Numbered from the stretch's first letter, positions 1-10,101 are shown. The stretch is 64,000 nucleotides of DNA from Nitratidesulfovibrio sp. (GCF_040373385.1 NZ_JBDXXH010000003.1:496001-560000), one strand, 5' to 3'. The notes: generated by a model from the sequence alone, not told the origin. Numbers and translations: made by a program.

Positions 1-115
1 AGCCCCGGCGCGGGCAGGCCCCCTGGGCCCCCTGTCCGCCGCAGCATCCGTTCTTCGAGCGCGCCCGCATTGCCGCCCGGCGCCTCCCCTTGCCCACGGA
101 ATCCGGGCAATGCCG
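1..115. other. left edge, no gene assigned
   Basis: Several frames stay open here, but none shows a recognisable protein. The strong plus-strand hairpin that follows at 116-153 suggests a plus-strand gene ends to the left of, or just inside, the window. Confidence 0.3.
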
Positions 116-160
116 CGAACGCCGCCCCCACCATGGCGTGGGGGCGGCGTTCGTATTTCA
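116..160 (+). terminator. strong hairpin, probable terminator of a gene left of the window
   Basis: A perfect 16-bp stem (116-131 with 138-153) closes a six-base loop and is followed by TATTTCA. The thymine tail is short, but the stem is very stable. It would end a plus-strand transcript entering from the left. Confidence 0.6.
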
Positions 161-448
161 GGCCTTCGGGGCGTCGGATGTCCGATGTCCAGAAACTGTA
201 GACTGGTTTTTCAGACCGGGAAAGCCTGTTCGAAAAACTTTAGACTTTGGCGTGATTTTTCTAGAGATGGCGGTTGATGCAGGTTTGCCCTGTTGCGCGA
301 TTTTCTCGGCCCCCGGCGGTGGCAAAGGCCGGGTATAGGCTGGGGGATTGCGTGGCAAGGGGGAGCCAGGTCGAAACAGTAGGGGTACCGGGAGCAGATG
401 CAGCCTGCGCGCGCCGGGGCACATCCCCCCCCCCCGCGCTGTCGTCGG
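161..448. other. spacer downstream of acs with a C11 tract
   Basis: No convincing coding frame is seen. The sequence is less GC-rich between 190 and 290. A run of eleven C occupies 425-435, a short way beyond the acs stop codon. No clear terminator for the minus-strand acs transcript was found. Confidence 0.4.
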
Positions 449-2614
449 CTATACGTACCCATCTTCGAGCGTGGACAAATCCCCCGTATCCCGGCCCAGT
501 TCCTCGCTGCGCAGCACCCGGCGCATGATCTTGCCGCTGCGGTTGCGGGGCAGCCCCTCGCGGAAGGACACCTCGCGGATGACCGCCACCGGCCCCAGTT
601 CGCGACGCACGTGCTCCACCAGTTCGGTGGCCAGGTCGTCGGCGCTGACCATGGTGCCCAGCGGTGGGTGGTCATCCACCAGCACCACGAAGGCCTTGGC
701 CACCTCGCCGCGCAAGTCGTCGGGCACGCCGATGACCGCGCATTCCGCCACCGTGGGGTGCGAGGCCAGTGCCGCCTCCATCTCTGCCGTACCGATGCGG
801 TGCCCGGCGATGAGCAGCACGTCGTCGGCCCGGCCCTGAATCCAGAAGTAGCCATCCTCGTCGCGCCGGGCCACGTCGCCGGTGCAGTACCAGCCGGGAA
901 AGCGTTCCCAGTACAGGCGGCGGTAGCTTTCGTCGTCGTTGTACACCCCGCAGGACATGGCGGGCCACGGGCGTTGCAGCACCAGCAGGCCGCCGCGCCC
1001 CGGCCCCACGGGCTTGCCGTGTTCGTCCACCACGTCGGCCTCGATGCCGGGCAGCGGGCGGGTGACCGAACCGGGCTTCAGCAGCGACACGGGCAGGGGG
1101 CTGAGCATGATCATGCCCGTCTCCGTCTGCCACCAGGTGTCCAGCACCGGGCAGCGCCCGCGCCCCACGTGGCGGTGAAACCACAGCCACGCTTCCGGGC
1201 TGATGGGCTCACCCACCGTGGCCAGCAGGCGCAGGGTGGTCAGGTCGTGTCGGGCCACGTGTTGCGCGCCGTGACGCATCAGCATGCGTACCAGGGTGGG
1301 CGCGGTGTACAGGATGGTGATGCCAAGGCGTTCCACCATGGACCACACCCGTCCCGGTTCCGGGTACAGGGGGTGCCCTTCATAGAGGACCGTGGTCGTG
1401 CCCGCCATGAGCGGCCCGTACACCACGTAGCTGTGCCCGGTGATCCAGCCCGGCTCCGCCGTGCACCAGAAAATGTCCGTGGGCTTCACGTCGAACACCC
1501 AGCGCATGGTGCGGTGCACCCCCACCATGTAGCCGCCGTGGGCGTGCACGTGCCCCTTGGGCTTGCCCGTGGTGCCGGAGGTGTACAGCAGGAACAGCGG
1601 GTCCGTGCTGTCCATGATCTCGGTAAGCGCTTCGTGGTGCTGGCCGCGCACGGCGTCGTGGTACCAGATGTCGCGCCCTTCGGTCATGGGCGTTTCCACG
1701 TGGGCGCGGTGCACCACCACCATGTGGCGCACCCCGGCGGCAAGGTCGGGCGGCAGGGTGGCTACTGCCTCGTCGGCGATGGGTTTGAGCGGGATGACCC
1801 GGCCATTGCGGTAGAAGCCGTCCACCGTGACGATGACGGCGGGGCGGGCGTCCTCCATGCGGTCGCGCAGCGAGCGGGCGGAAAAGCCGCCGAACACCGT
1901 GGAATGCACGGCCCCGATCTTGGCGGCGGCCAGCATGGCGAACACCGTTTCAGGCAGGGGCGGCATGTAGATGATGACCCGGTCGCCCTTGCCCACGCCC
2001 AGGCCGCGCAACGCGTTGGCCAGGCGGTTCACCTCGCGGTACAACTGGTAGTAGGTGAAGCTGCGCGTGTCGCCCGATTCGCCTTCCCAGATAAGGGCCA
2101 GGCGGTTCTTGGTGCCGGTTTCGATGTGCCGGTCCAGCGCGTTGTGCACGATGTTGCAGCGCGCGCCGGTGAACCAGCGGTGGAAGGGTGCGTTGCTGCC
2201 GTCGTGCACCTCGTCCCAGCGGCGGAACCATTCCAGTTCTTCCGCCGCCTCTTCCCAGTAGCCGTCGGGGTCGGCGGCGGCCTTGGCGCGGGCGCGGGCC
2301 AGATCCTGCGGGTTGACCACGGCCCCGGCCACCACCTGCGGCAGGGGTCGGAACACGCGTTCCTCGCGCAGCAGGGCGTCTATGGTGCCCCCGGTAAAGG
2401 GCAGGTCGCGCAAGGGCGGCACGGCGCCCGCAGGCGGGGTGCCGTCGTCATGCGCGTCGGGGACGATGGGCGCGGTGCGCCCCGCATGCTCTCCGGTTGC
2501 GCCGGACGTGTCGGGGGCAATATCGGGCTGCACGTCGGGGCCGATGCCGGGCGCGGCGTGGGCCGGGGTGTCCGGCGCTGCGGATGGCTGTGCGGGATGT
2601 TTGCGGCGCGGCAT
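449..2614 (-). CDS. acs: acetyl-CoA synthetase (AMP-forming)
   Basis: Activates acetate to acetyl-AMP and then acetyl-CoA in the cytoplasm. The protein is about 721 residues if started at the ATG whose complement is 2612-2614. It opens with a roughly 65-residue Ala/Pro-rich extension not typical of Acs, followed by the adenylate-forming enzyme core. Visible motifs are the AMP-binding loop YTSGTTGKPKG (about residue 344), the acetate-pocket segment DTWWQTETG (about 492), the hinge GRADDVLLIAGHRIG, and the C-terminal RSGKIMRR with the catalytic lysine. The start lies 2 bp beyond the stop of the LytTR regulator gene, so the two are co-transcribed and probably translationally coupled. The regulator may therefore control acetate metabolism. 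The function is secure; the exact N terminus is less so. Confidence 0.93.
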   Translation of the reverse strand: MPRRKHPAQPSAAPDTPAHAAPGIGPDVQPDIAPDTSGATGEHAGRTAPIVPDAHDDGTPPAGAVPPLRDLPFTGGTIDALLREERVFRPLPQVVAGAVVNPQDLARARAKAAADPDGYWEEAAEELEWFRRWDEVHDGSNAPFHRWFTGARCNIVHNALDRHIETGTKNRLALIWEGESGDTRSFTYYQLYREVNRLANALRGLGVGKGDRVIIYMPPLPETVFAMLAAAKIGAVHSTVFGGFSARSLRDRMEDARPAVIVTVDGFYRNGRVIPLKPIADEAVATLPPDLAAGVRHMVVVHRAHVETPMTEGRDIWYHDAVRGQHHEALTEIMDSTDPLFLLYTSGTTGKPKGHVHAHGGYMVGVHRTMRWVFDVKPTDIFWCTAEPGWITGHSYVVYGPLMAGTTTVLYEGHPLYPEPGRVWSMVERLGITILYTAPTLVRMLMRHGAQHVARHDLTTLRLLATVGEPISPEAWLWFHRHVGRGRCPVLDTWWQTETGMIMLSPLPVSLLKPGSVTRPLPGIEADVVDEHGKPVGPGRGGLLVLQRPWPAMSCGVYNDDESYRRLYWERFPGWYCTGDVARRDEDGYFWIQGRADDVLLIAGHRIGTAEMEAALASHPTVAECAVIGVPDDLRGEVAKAFVVLVDDHPPLGTMVSADDLATELVEHVRRELGPVAVIREVSFREGLPRNRSGKIMRRVLRSEELGRDTGDLSTLEDGYV

Positions 2615-2616
2615 GG

Positions 2617-3858
2617 CTAAAGCCCCAGTATATCTTTCAGTTCGCCCAGTCGCCTGCGGCTGATGGGCAGTTCGATGCGGGTGCGGCCCATGGTGCGCAG
2701 CATGCAATTGCCGCCCGGCACCGAGGCGATTTCCGTCACCATGTCCAGGTTCACCAGATACTTGCGGTGCACGCGGAAGAACCGGTGCGGGCGCAGTCTG
2801 CCTTCCAGCACCTTCAGCCGGTATGAGGTCAGGTACTTGTCGGTGGAGGTGTGCACGTAACTGTAGTCCTCGTAGGCCTCTACGAAGACGATTTCGTTGT
2901 ACGGCACCAGAATGGTGGTGCCGTCCTGGGTGATGGCCAGCTTGCCGATTTCCACCGGGCGGAAGCGGCTGGTGTAGTCCCAGGCGGAGCCCAGGGCCGA
3001 GAGGAAGCTGTCCTGCTCCTCGTCGCCCAGCGCCAGTTGCAGGGTCTGCACGGGGGGGCCGTCGTACGCGTCGAAGGTGCTGCTGGGACCGTGGGCATCA
3101 TGCGCGCCATGTGCGTCATGCGCATCATGTGCGTCATGAGCATCATGTGTGCCGGGGCGCCATTCCTCGTGCCAGCCGTCCCGGCTCCCGCTGGGCCATC
3201 CGTCCTGCCAGCCACCAAGGGGTTCGATGTCGCCGGAGGCGATGGCCGCCCGCACGGCGGAAGGGGGGGCGGCGGCGCTGGCCGGAATTCCCGGCTGGGT
3301 GGGTGCTGGGGCATTGGCGCTGGCTGGTTGTGGTCGGGAAGGGGTGCCCGAGCCCTGCCGTGCAGCCGTGGGGGGCTGGTCCGGCTGTGACTGCGGGCTC
3401 GGCTGTGACTGCTGGTTCGGCTGCGGCTGCGGGGCGTGATGCGGTTCGCGCCAGCGGGCTGCCGGTTCCGGGGCCAGCCGGAAGTTGGCGCGGAACTGGT
3501 CCAGCCGCCCAACGGTGCGCTGGAAGCGTTCGTCGGGGCAGGGAAAGATGAGGTAGTCGGTGGCGTCCAGGTCGAAGGCCTCGAAGGCCAGTTTCTCGTC
3601 CTCGGCGATGAACACCAGCGCCGGGCGGTCGCGTTGCCCAAGCAGGCGGCGTGCCAGTTCCAGGCCCGAGGTTTCACCGCCAAGGTCCACGCCGGTAAAG
3701 AATACCCCGTAAGGCAGGGCGTCGAGCAGCGCCCAGGCCTCGTCGCCGTCCACGGCCTCGCCCAGCACGCGCAGGAAAGGCACGGGCGCCAGCAGGCGGC
3801 GCAGGCGTTGCCGCACTTCCGGGTCTGGGTGGGCGAGCAGGGTGTTCAGACGTGTCAT
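2617..3858 (-). CDS. LytTR-family response regulator
   Basis: A 413-residue DNA-binding response regulator. Residues about 1-125 form a receiver-like domain, with a GVDLGGETSGLELARRL stretch where the phospho-acceptor region is expected. A long Pro/Gln/Ser/Ala linker (about 126-300) follows; it contains repeated Asp-Ala-His triplets encoded by a 9-bp tandem repeat near 3098-3160. A LytTR domain (about 305-410, including FFRVHRKYLVN and ELPISRRRLGELK) ends the protein. Start ATG at 3858 (complement); the Shine-Dalgarno site is weak. It is the first gene of a two-gene operon with acs. No histidine kinase lies next to it; the nearest is the GAF kinase near 8.7-10.1 kb, and a link between the two is only a guess. 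Confidence 0.88.
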   Translation of the reverse strand: MTRLNTLLAHPDPEVRQRLRRLLAPVPFLRVLGEAVDGDEAWALLDALPYGVFFTGVDLGGETSGLELARRLLGQRDRPALVFIAEDEKLAFEAFDLDATDYLIFPCPDERFQRTVGRLDQFRANFRLAPEPAARWREPHHAPQPQPNQQSQPSPQSQPDQPPTAARQGSGTPSRPQPASANAPAPTQPGIPASAAAPPSAVRAAIASGDIEPLGGWQDGWPSGSRDGWHEEWRPGTHDAHDAHDAHDAHGAHDAHGPSSTFDAYDGPPVQTLQLALGDEEQDSFLSALGSAWDYTSRFRPVEIGKLAITQDGTTILVPYNEIVFVEAYEDYSYVHTSTDKYLTSYRLKVLEGRLRPHRFFRVHRKYLVNLDMVTEIASVPGGNCMLRTMGRTRIELPISRRRLGELKDILGL

Positions 3859-4372
3859 TGAGGTCCGTGGGGTCCGTGGGGGTCCGTGGATGATCGTGAG
3901 TGACCGTGGAGGGGCCGCGCGCGCAGGAGCAGCCGCTGCGGCGGGACCAGAGCGACGGGACCGGGGCGACCGAATGTGGAAAGGCCCGCCGGAACCCGTC
4001 AGCCGGATCCGTCAATCATGTTCGTCCGGCATAGCCTTTCGGCATATCAGCTCGGCATATCCGTCCGGCATGGCCGCGCCCATGCGCTCGGGGCACTGTC
4101 CTTCACCCCGCACTGTACATGCGCCACGGGAATCTGAAAAGGGGCGGCAGGTTGCGCGTGGTAAGGTTGTGCGAACAACCATGCCGCCGGGTGAACCTGC
4201 CTTTGTCCTTGCGGCGCGGGCGCAAACAGAAGCCGATCCCACGTCGCACGGTTCCTTGCAGGGGGGGCCATGGGGTGCCGGGCTGCCCCTGTTTCGGCTG
4301 CCGCGCTGTGAATCCCGATGGTGAACCGGGTGATCTGTCCGCTGGGGGGACGGTCCCATGCATATCTGCAAG
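3859..4372. other. spacer with 10-bp tandem repeat
   Basis: Three copies of a 10-bp unit (GGTCCGTGGG) occupy 3862-3890, just upstream of the LytTR start, where they could overlap its promoter. Loosely repeated CGGCAT motifs lie at 4025-4075. No gene was recognised on either strand. Confidence 0.4.
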
Positions 4373-4414
4373 AAGGCCCCCGCGTCGCTTCCGGGGAAGG
4401 ACGGCGGGGGCCTT
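4373..4414 (-). terminator. terminator of the amino-acid ABC transporter operon
   Basis: AAGGCCCCCG (4373-4382) pairs perfectly with 4405-4414. The interior continues as a second paired segment around CTTCC/GGAAG. It lies 32 bp beyond the permease stop codon on the minus strand. Both flanks carry short T-rich tails, so it could act in either direction. Confidence 0.7.
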
Positions 4415-4446
4415 TTGAACATCAAGGTTGCGGTGCGCCGGGCGCA

Positions 4447-6237
4447 TCACATGCGCAGGCTGATCTTTTCGGGCGACAGCCTGCGTTCCAGCCGCGCCGC
4501 GAACACCGACATGGTGTAGCAGCAGATGAAGTAGAGAAAGGCCACCGTGCCGTAGATTTCCATGGGGTGGACCATCAGGCGGTTGTTGATGCCCTGGGCC
4601 ACGAAGGTCAGTTCCAGCACGCCCAGCACGAAAGCCAGCGAGGTGTCCTTGAAGATGGCGATGAACTGGCCCACGATGGCGGGAATCATCTGCTTCAGCG
4701 CCTGGGGCAGCACGATCTTGCGCATGGCTTGCAGGTAGGTGAGGCCCGTGGAGTAGGCCGCCTCCACCTGCCCGGCGGGAATGTTCTGGATGCCGGTGCG
4801 CACGATTTCGGCAATGTAGGCCCCGGTAAAGGCCGTCAGCGCCCACGTGGCCGACCAGAACACGTTCATCGTGGTGCCGAACATGACCGGAATGAAGAAG
4901 TACACCCAGAAGATGACGATGATCAGCGGGTTGCCGCGAATCAACTCGATGTACAGCAGGCAGGGGATGCGGAACACCCGGTTGGACGACGAGCGCCCCA
5001 CGCCCACGGCAAGGCCGATGAAGAAGCTGACCGAAATGGCGATGACGGCCATCAGCAGCGAATAGGCCAGGCCGCCAAGGCCCAGGAACATCTCGTCCGA
5101 GCGCCCGTTGGGAAAGTGCCAGATGAGCAGGGAGCGCAGGTTTTCGAACACCACGTGCCACTGAAAGCCCAGCAGCCCCTTGCCCACCGAATAGAGCAGC
5201 CCGGCCAGCAGCGCCACGAACAGCCCCTTGCCCGCCAGTACCGCGGCGCGGGCGGCGTGCCTGCCCAACTGGTGCAGCATGGCCGCCAGCGGGGTGTAGG
5301 TGGTCTGGGCGGCGGAGCGGCGGCGGGCCCGCAGGGCGCGGGTGACGGGCCGGATGAACAGGCGGCGGATGAGCCCGAACGGGGCCAGCAGCGCGCCCAC
5401 CACCAGCACCGGCACCGAGCGGCCGGGGGCGGTATCCAGGCGCATGCGGCCGTTCACCCCGTTGAGAATGAACGAGATGATCAGCGACAGCGAAAGGTAC
5501 AGCACCGTGGCGGCGCTGGTGGCCTCGAAGCCCTTGAAGGTCAGCGATTCCACCTGCTGGGCATGCCAGGTAAGTTCCGCCACGCCCACCACCATGGCCA
5601 GCGACGAGTTCTTCATGTTGTTCAGAAACTCGCTGCCCAGGGGAGGAATGATGGCCCGGAACGCCAGTGGCAGGATGATGGTGCGCAGCACCTGGAAATA
5701 GGACAGGCCGGAGGAGTAGGCCGCTTCCAGCAGCCCCTTGGGGATGGACTGGAGCCCCGCGCGGATGACTTCGGCCATGAACGAGGCGGTGTAGATGGAC
5801 AGGCCGATGGTGGCGCACCAGAACTCGAACGGGATGGAGAACAGTGCCTCGCGCGCGTTGTCGGGCAGGATGGCCGGGAAGGCGAAGTACCAGAAGAACA
5901 GCTGGATGAGCAGCGGCGTGTTGCGAAAGAATTCGATGATGCTGGTGGCCGTGGCCCGCAACGGGCGGAACAGCGACAACCGGGCAAGGCCCAGCATGGT
6001 GCCGAGCAGCAGCGCCAGGGCGGAACTGATCAGCGAGATGCGCACCGTGTTGGCGAGGCCCTTCAGGATTTCCGCGCCCATGACCACGCCGTAGGTCTCG
6101 TTGCGCGTGAAGAGCATGCTCCACTTGAATTCGTAGCCGAAGTCGAAGACCCAGCCGCAGTAGTAGATGGCGAACGCCGCCAGCGAGATGAGGACTGCGT
6201 TCTGGACCCAGGTCTTTTCCAGCCAGTATCGGATCAT
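4447..6237 (-). CDS. amino-acid ABC transporter permease, two permease domains fused
   Basis: Inner-membrane channel of a polar (His/Glu/Gln/Arg type) amino-acid importer. Starting at the ATG complementary to 6235-6237 it has about 596 residues, roughly twice the usual size. It contains two successive permease domains, each with a GLARLSLFRPL- or VGVGRSSSNRVFR-type segment, an EFFRNTPLLIQL / ELIRGNPLIIVI motif, and a cytoplasmic EAA loop (LLEAAYSSGLSYFQ and QVEAAYSTGLTYLQ). They are joined by a hydrophilic stretch plus an extra membrane segment. The fusion means one chain supplies both halves of the pore. It is the last gene of the operon, 191 bp after the binding-protein gene, with a hairpin between. 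Upstream in-frame starts exist but lack ribosome-binding sites. Confidence 0.9.
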   Translation of the reverse strand: MIRYWLEKTWVQNAVLISLAAFAIYYCGWVFDFGYEFKWSMLFTRNETYGVVMGAEILKGLANTVRISLISSALALLLGTMLGLARLSLFRPLRATATSIIEFFRNTPLLIQLFFWYFAFPAILPDNAREALFSIPFEFWCATIGLSIYTASFMAEVIRAGLQSIPKGLLEAAYSSGLSYFQVLRTIILPLAFRAIIPPLGSEFLNNMKNSSLAMVVGVAELTWHAQQVESLTFKGFEATSAATVLYLSLSLIISFILNGVNGRMRLDTAPGRSVPVLVVGALLAPFGLIRRLFIRPVTRALRARRRSAAQTTYTPLAAMLHQLGRHAARAAVLAGKGLFVALLAGLLYSVGKGLLGFQWHVVFENLRSLLIWHFPNGRSDEMFLGLGGLAYSLLMAVIAISVSFFIGLAVGVGRSSSNRVFRIPCLLYIELIRGNPLIIVIFWVYFFIPVMFGTTMNVFWSATWALTAFTGAYIAEIVRTGIQNIPAGQVEAAYSTGLTYLQAMRKIVLPQALKQMIPAIVGQFIAIFKDTSLAFVLGVLELTFVAQGINNRLMVHPMEIYGTVAFLYFICCYTMSVFAARLERRLSPEKISLRM

Positions 6238-6377
6238 GTGCCGTTCCGGAGAGGGGCGCGCCGTATGTCCCGGCGGATGCGGGGCGGTGGCGCGTGCGTG
6301 GTCTTGGTGCATGTGCGGGCGTGCGGCCGCAGGGTTGCCGCGCGCCCGCGCGCTGGTGCGCGGGTCTTCAACAATAC

Positions 6378-6402
6378 GCAAGCCCGGACGGGCCGGGCTT
6401 GC
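6378..6402 (-). other. intra-operon hairpin between binding-protein and permease genes
   Basis: A perfect 10-bp stem (6378-6387 with 6393-6402) with a five-base loop lies 26 bp after the binding-protein stop. On the minus strand it is followed by GTATTGTTG, a poor U tract. Such hairpins often stabilise the upstream mRNA, or partly terminate, so that binding protein is made in excess over permease. Confidence 0.55.
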
Positions 6403-6428
6403 GCGCAATGTTCAGCAGAGGTTGACCG

Positions 6429-7256
6429 TTAGGGCCACATTTCGATCTGGCCGGCCAGCGGCATTTCGAACGGGGTGCCCGGGCCGTACCACTTGTTGTA
6501 GATGCTCTTGTAGGTGCCGTCCTTCCACATGTCCTGGATGGCGGCGTTCACGGCGTCACGCAGGGCGGAATCGTCCTGGGGCATGGCCATGCCGTAGGGT
6601 TCGTCGGACAGGAAGTCGCCCACCAGTTCGAACTGGCCGGGGGTCTTGGCGGCGTAGCCGACCAGGATCGAGGCGTCGGTGGACCAGCCGGCCACGCGGC
6701 CGTTCTGCAGCGCCTGGAAGCACTCGGATTCCTTCTGGTAGGAAATCACGTTGGTTTCGGCGTTGGGGTCACCCGCTTCCTTCAGGGCGCGGCGCACGTT
6801 CACTTCGGACGTGGTGCCCTGCATGGTGGCGATCTTCTTGCCCACCATGTCCTTCACGGACTTGAACTGGCCCTTCTTGGACAGGATCTTCTGGCCGTCG
6901 AAGAAGTAGGTCAGCGAAAAGTCGACAGACTTGTCGCGCTCGCGGGTGTGGGTCATGTTCGACACGGAAAGGTCGATCTGGCCCGACTGCACCAGGGCGA
7001 TGCGGGTCTTGTTGTTCACCTGGACGCGTTCGATCTCGACGCCCATGCGCTTGGCCACTTCGGTGGCCATGTCGTAGTCGAAGCCGCCCCATTCGCCCTT
7101 TTCATTGTAGAAGGCGCCGGGGATGGAGTCGGTCATGATGCCGACGCGGATCTTCTTTTCCTTCTGGATGCGGTCGAAGACCGGACCGGCCATGGCCACG
7201 GAGGCCATCAGCACGGTCAGGGCCGAAGCCATTGCAAGCAGTTTGACCAAGCGCAT
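6429..7256 (-). CDS. periplasmic amino-acid-binding protein of ABC transporter
   Basis: Substrate-binding component (family 3 solute-binding protein) of the adjacent importer; about 275 residues. The start ATG (complement of 7254-7256) follows a clear GGAGAAGG ribosome-binding site. Residues 1-22 are a Sec signal peptide ending in MASVAMA. The mature protein shows KKIRVGIMTDSIPGAFYN, GFDYDMATEVAKRMG and the TRERDKSVDFSLTYFFDG segment typical of the family. The ligand cannot be read with confidence; glutamate/aspartate/glutamine-type is most likely from the partners. It is encoded between the ATPase and permease genes. Confidence 0.92.
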   Translation of the reverse strand: MRLVKLLAMASALTVLMASVAMAGPVFDRIQKEKKIRVGIMTDSIPGAFYNEKGEWGGFDYDMATEVAKRMGVEIERVQVNNKTRIALVQSGQIDLSVSNMTHTRERDKSVDFSLTYFFDGQKILSKKGQFKSVKDMVGKKIATMQGTTSEVNVRRALKEAGDPNAETNVISYQKESECFQALQNGRVAGWSTDASILVGYAAKTPGQFELVGDFLSDEPYGMAMPQDDSALRDAVNAAIQDMWKDGTYKSIYNKWYGPGTPFEMPLAGQIEMWP

Positions 7257-7433
7257 ATCCTTCTCCCTGTTTTGGGTTGCCCACGGCCCCCGCACATGCG
7301 GGCAGGCCCCAGCGGGGCTGCGGTCCCTTCGGCAAAAGGGACGTCGGGCCGACAGCGGCAAGAAAGGCTCAACAGTCAAAACGGAACGTTATTATGCGGC
7401 TGTCCGGGGGGCGCTTTCCGATGGATGCGTCCC

Positions 7434-8225
<792 letters not shown>

Positions 8226-8620
8226 TGTTTCGCGCGTTGCCGTGCGCGGTGGGTGACCGGGCCACTGCGGCCATGGCGGCAGCCGACGCGCCCCGCGCCT
8301 GCGAAGTAGCAGAATACGGTGATACGGGCAACCCGTGGGGTTACGCTTTTGACATTAATGTTTCAATTCACGGCGTTGCGTCGCAAGGTCGCGACATGCC
8401 CACGTCGGATATCGCCCTTGATGGCGGGTGGTTGGCACGTGTGAAGGGGCATGCGGCCCGCGCGCGGGGGCGCTGTTTTGCGAAATTGTCAGCATTTGGC
8501 GGGGGCGGTCCTGTCATTTTCGTGCGTGCTGCCCCATGTTCGCGCACGCCGACGCAAGGCCGGGAGGGATGCGGCCACTGGGGCCACCCCCGGTCAGTCG
8601 GGCCGCCCCCAGTCAGGCGC
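8226..8620. other. promoter region of the amino-acid transporter operon
   Basis: No gene is seen. An AT-rich island at 8340-8375 contains the 10-bp palindrome ACATTAATGT (8352-8361), flanked by TTGA/TCAA. On the minus strand a TTGAAA with a weak -10 lies in the same stretch. This is the most plausible operator/promoter for the transporter operon, but no regulator can be named. Confidence 0.4.
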
Positions 8621-8621
8621 G

Positions 8622-8700
8622 GGCCGGTCGGGACCAGTCGGGGCCAGTCGGGACCAGTCAGGACCAGTCGGGACCGGTCAGGACCAGCCGGGGCCGGTCG
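8622..8700. repeat. 10-bp tandem repeat (GGGACCAGTC type)
   Basis: About eight degenerate copies of a 10-bp unit, consensus GGGACCAGTC, run up to the 3' end of the histidine kinase gene. Unit differences are single-base. No coding function. Confidence 0.75.
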
Positions 8701-8712
8701 CCGCCACTGCGA

Positions 8713-10101
8713 TCAGTCGCGGGCCGGGGTGTCGCAGGGCAACAGGAAGTAGAAGGCATTGCCGCCTTCCTGCGCCTCGTAGCCCACGCGCCCCCCATGC
8801 AGGTCCACGATTTCGCGCACGAAATGCAGGCCGTGCCCGGTGCCGTATTCGCCATGGGTGTTGGACCCCCGAAAGTCCGGTTCGAACAGGTGGGGGCTGT
8901 CGGCGTCGGACACGGCGGGCCCGGTGGTGAATACCTCCACCCGTGCACCGGGGTGGCCGGGTCCGAAGGCATCGGCCACCCGGCAGATGCGGCAGTGCAC
9001 GGCCTGGCGCCGGGCACCCGGCGTGGGGCGGGTGTACTTGACCGCGTTGGACAAGAGGTTGGCCAGCACCTGGCTGATCAGCCCCACATCGGCGGAAACA
9101 CGCACGTGCTCGCAGTCCGGGCGCATGTCCATGCGCACCTTGATGCCCTTTTCCTCCAGCCGTGACCGAAAGCGTTCCAGTTGCGGCAGCACCACGCGCT
9201 GGGCGATGTCGATTTCCGTCTTCTGGAGCACGTAGTGTCCCTGGTCGAAGTGGCTCTGGCGCAGCAGCGTTTCCAGAAACAGGCTGGATTGCAGGAAGTG
9301 GCGGTAGATTTCGCGGTACTGCTCGTCCAGCCGCTCGTGCAGGTAGCCCAACTGGCGGATGGCCTCGGCCTCCGGCCCGCTGGGCATGCGCCCGCCCGCG
9401 CTGAGGGTTTCGCGCAGTTCACCCATGGCCTGTATCTTGCCCTCCAGTTGCCGAAACAGCAGCTTGAAGTACATGTTGGGCACGATGACGTTGTGGCCGA
9501 TGTCATGCACCAGGCTGCGGATGAACCGGATGTGTTCGCGGTTCTTCATGTGCAGCAACCTGTTGTGCAGTTGGAAACCCACGCGGTTGGCGTATTTTTC
9601 GTAGTAGAAGCGGTCGTGCTCTGTCAGCGGCGTTGCGGGGTGCAGCACCATCATGCCCAGCACGTCGCCCACGGGGGTGAAGGGCAGGCTTTCGCGGTCG
9701 GCATGGCGGCCCCGCACGGGGATGCGGTACTGGCCGTCCTGCATGTGCGGCCCTTCTGCCAGGTGGTCGCGCTGGGGCGGGTTGTTCGCGAAGGGGGGCA
9801 TGTCCGGGTTGCGTCGCACCAGGGTGCCCGAGGCGTCGAGCACGTACAGCTCGGCCTGCATGTCGAACAGGATGCGCGGCACCAGCACGGCCAGCGCGTA
9901 CAGGTCGGGCAGGGCGTCGAATTCCTGGGCCAGGTCGAAGAACACGTTGAAGGCGCAAATCTGCCGTGCGCTGAAGTTGTAGCGCGTGTAGTCGGCCAGC
10001 TTGGCCCGGATGCGCCCGGAAACGTGGTCTGCGCCCAGCACGGGCGGCGGTGCGGGAGGGGTGGTGTTGGACGGGGGGGCGGGGGGCTGCTCGGACGTCA
10101 T
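8713..10101 (-). CDS. GAF-type sensor histidine kinase
   Basis: Soluble sensor kinase of about 462 residues from the ATG complementary to 10099-10101. A low-complexity Pro-rich N terminus leads into a GAF-like sensor region (about 50-200). A dimerisation/phospho-acceptor helix follows with SLVHDIGHNVIVPN, the His being the likely phosphorylation site. The HATPase_c domain shows the N box LANLLSNAVKYTRP and the G2 motif GTGHGLHFVREIVDLHGG; the first G box is blurred by an insert carrying two Cys (VHCRICRV). No transmembrane segment is visible, so it should sense a cytoplasmic signal. No response regulator is adjacent. Confidence 0.85.
   Translation of the reverse strand: MTSEQPPAPPSNTTPPAPPPVLGADHVSGRIRAKLADYTRYNFSARQICAFNVFFDLAQEFDALPDLYALAVLVPRILFDMQAELYVLDASGTLVRRNPDMPPFANNPPQRDHLAEGPHMQDGQYRIPVRGRHADRESLPFTPVGDVLGMMVLHPATPLTEHDRFYYEKYANRVGFQLHNRLLHMKNREHIRFIRSLVHDIGHNVIVPNMYFKLLFRQLEGKIQAMGELRETLSAGGRMPSGPEAEAIRQLGYLHERLDEQYREIYRHFLQSSLFLETLLRQSHFDQGHYVLQKTEIDIAQRVVLPQLERFRSRLEEKGIKVRMDMRPDCEHVRVSADVGLISQVLANLLSNAVKYTRPTPGARRQAVHCRICRVADAFGPGHPGARVEVFTTGPAVSDADSPHLFEPDFRGSNTHGEYGTGHGLHFVREIVDLHGGRVGYEAQEGGNAFYFLLPCDTPARD

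Noticed and set aside
398..2620. A 740-codon plus-strand frame opposite acs
   Set aside because: His/Ala/Gly-rich antisense shadow of a clear acetyl-CoA synthetase gene.
4103..6124. A 673-codon frame overlapping the permease gene
   Set aside because: Shifted shadow of the fused permease; no membrane pattern or family motif, whereas the assigned frame has both.
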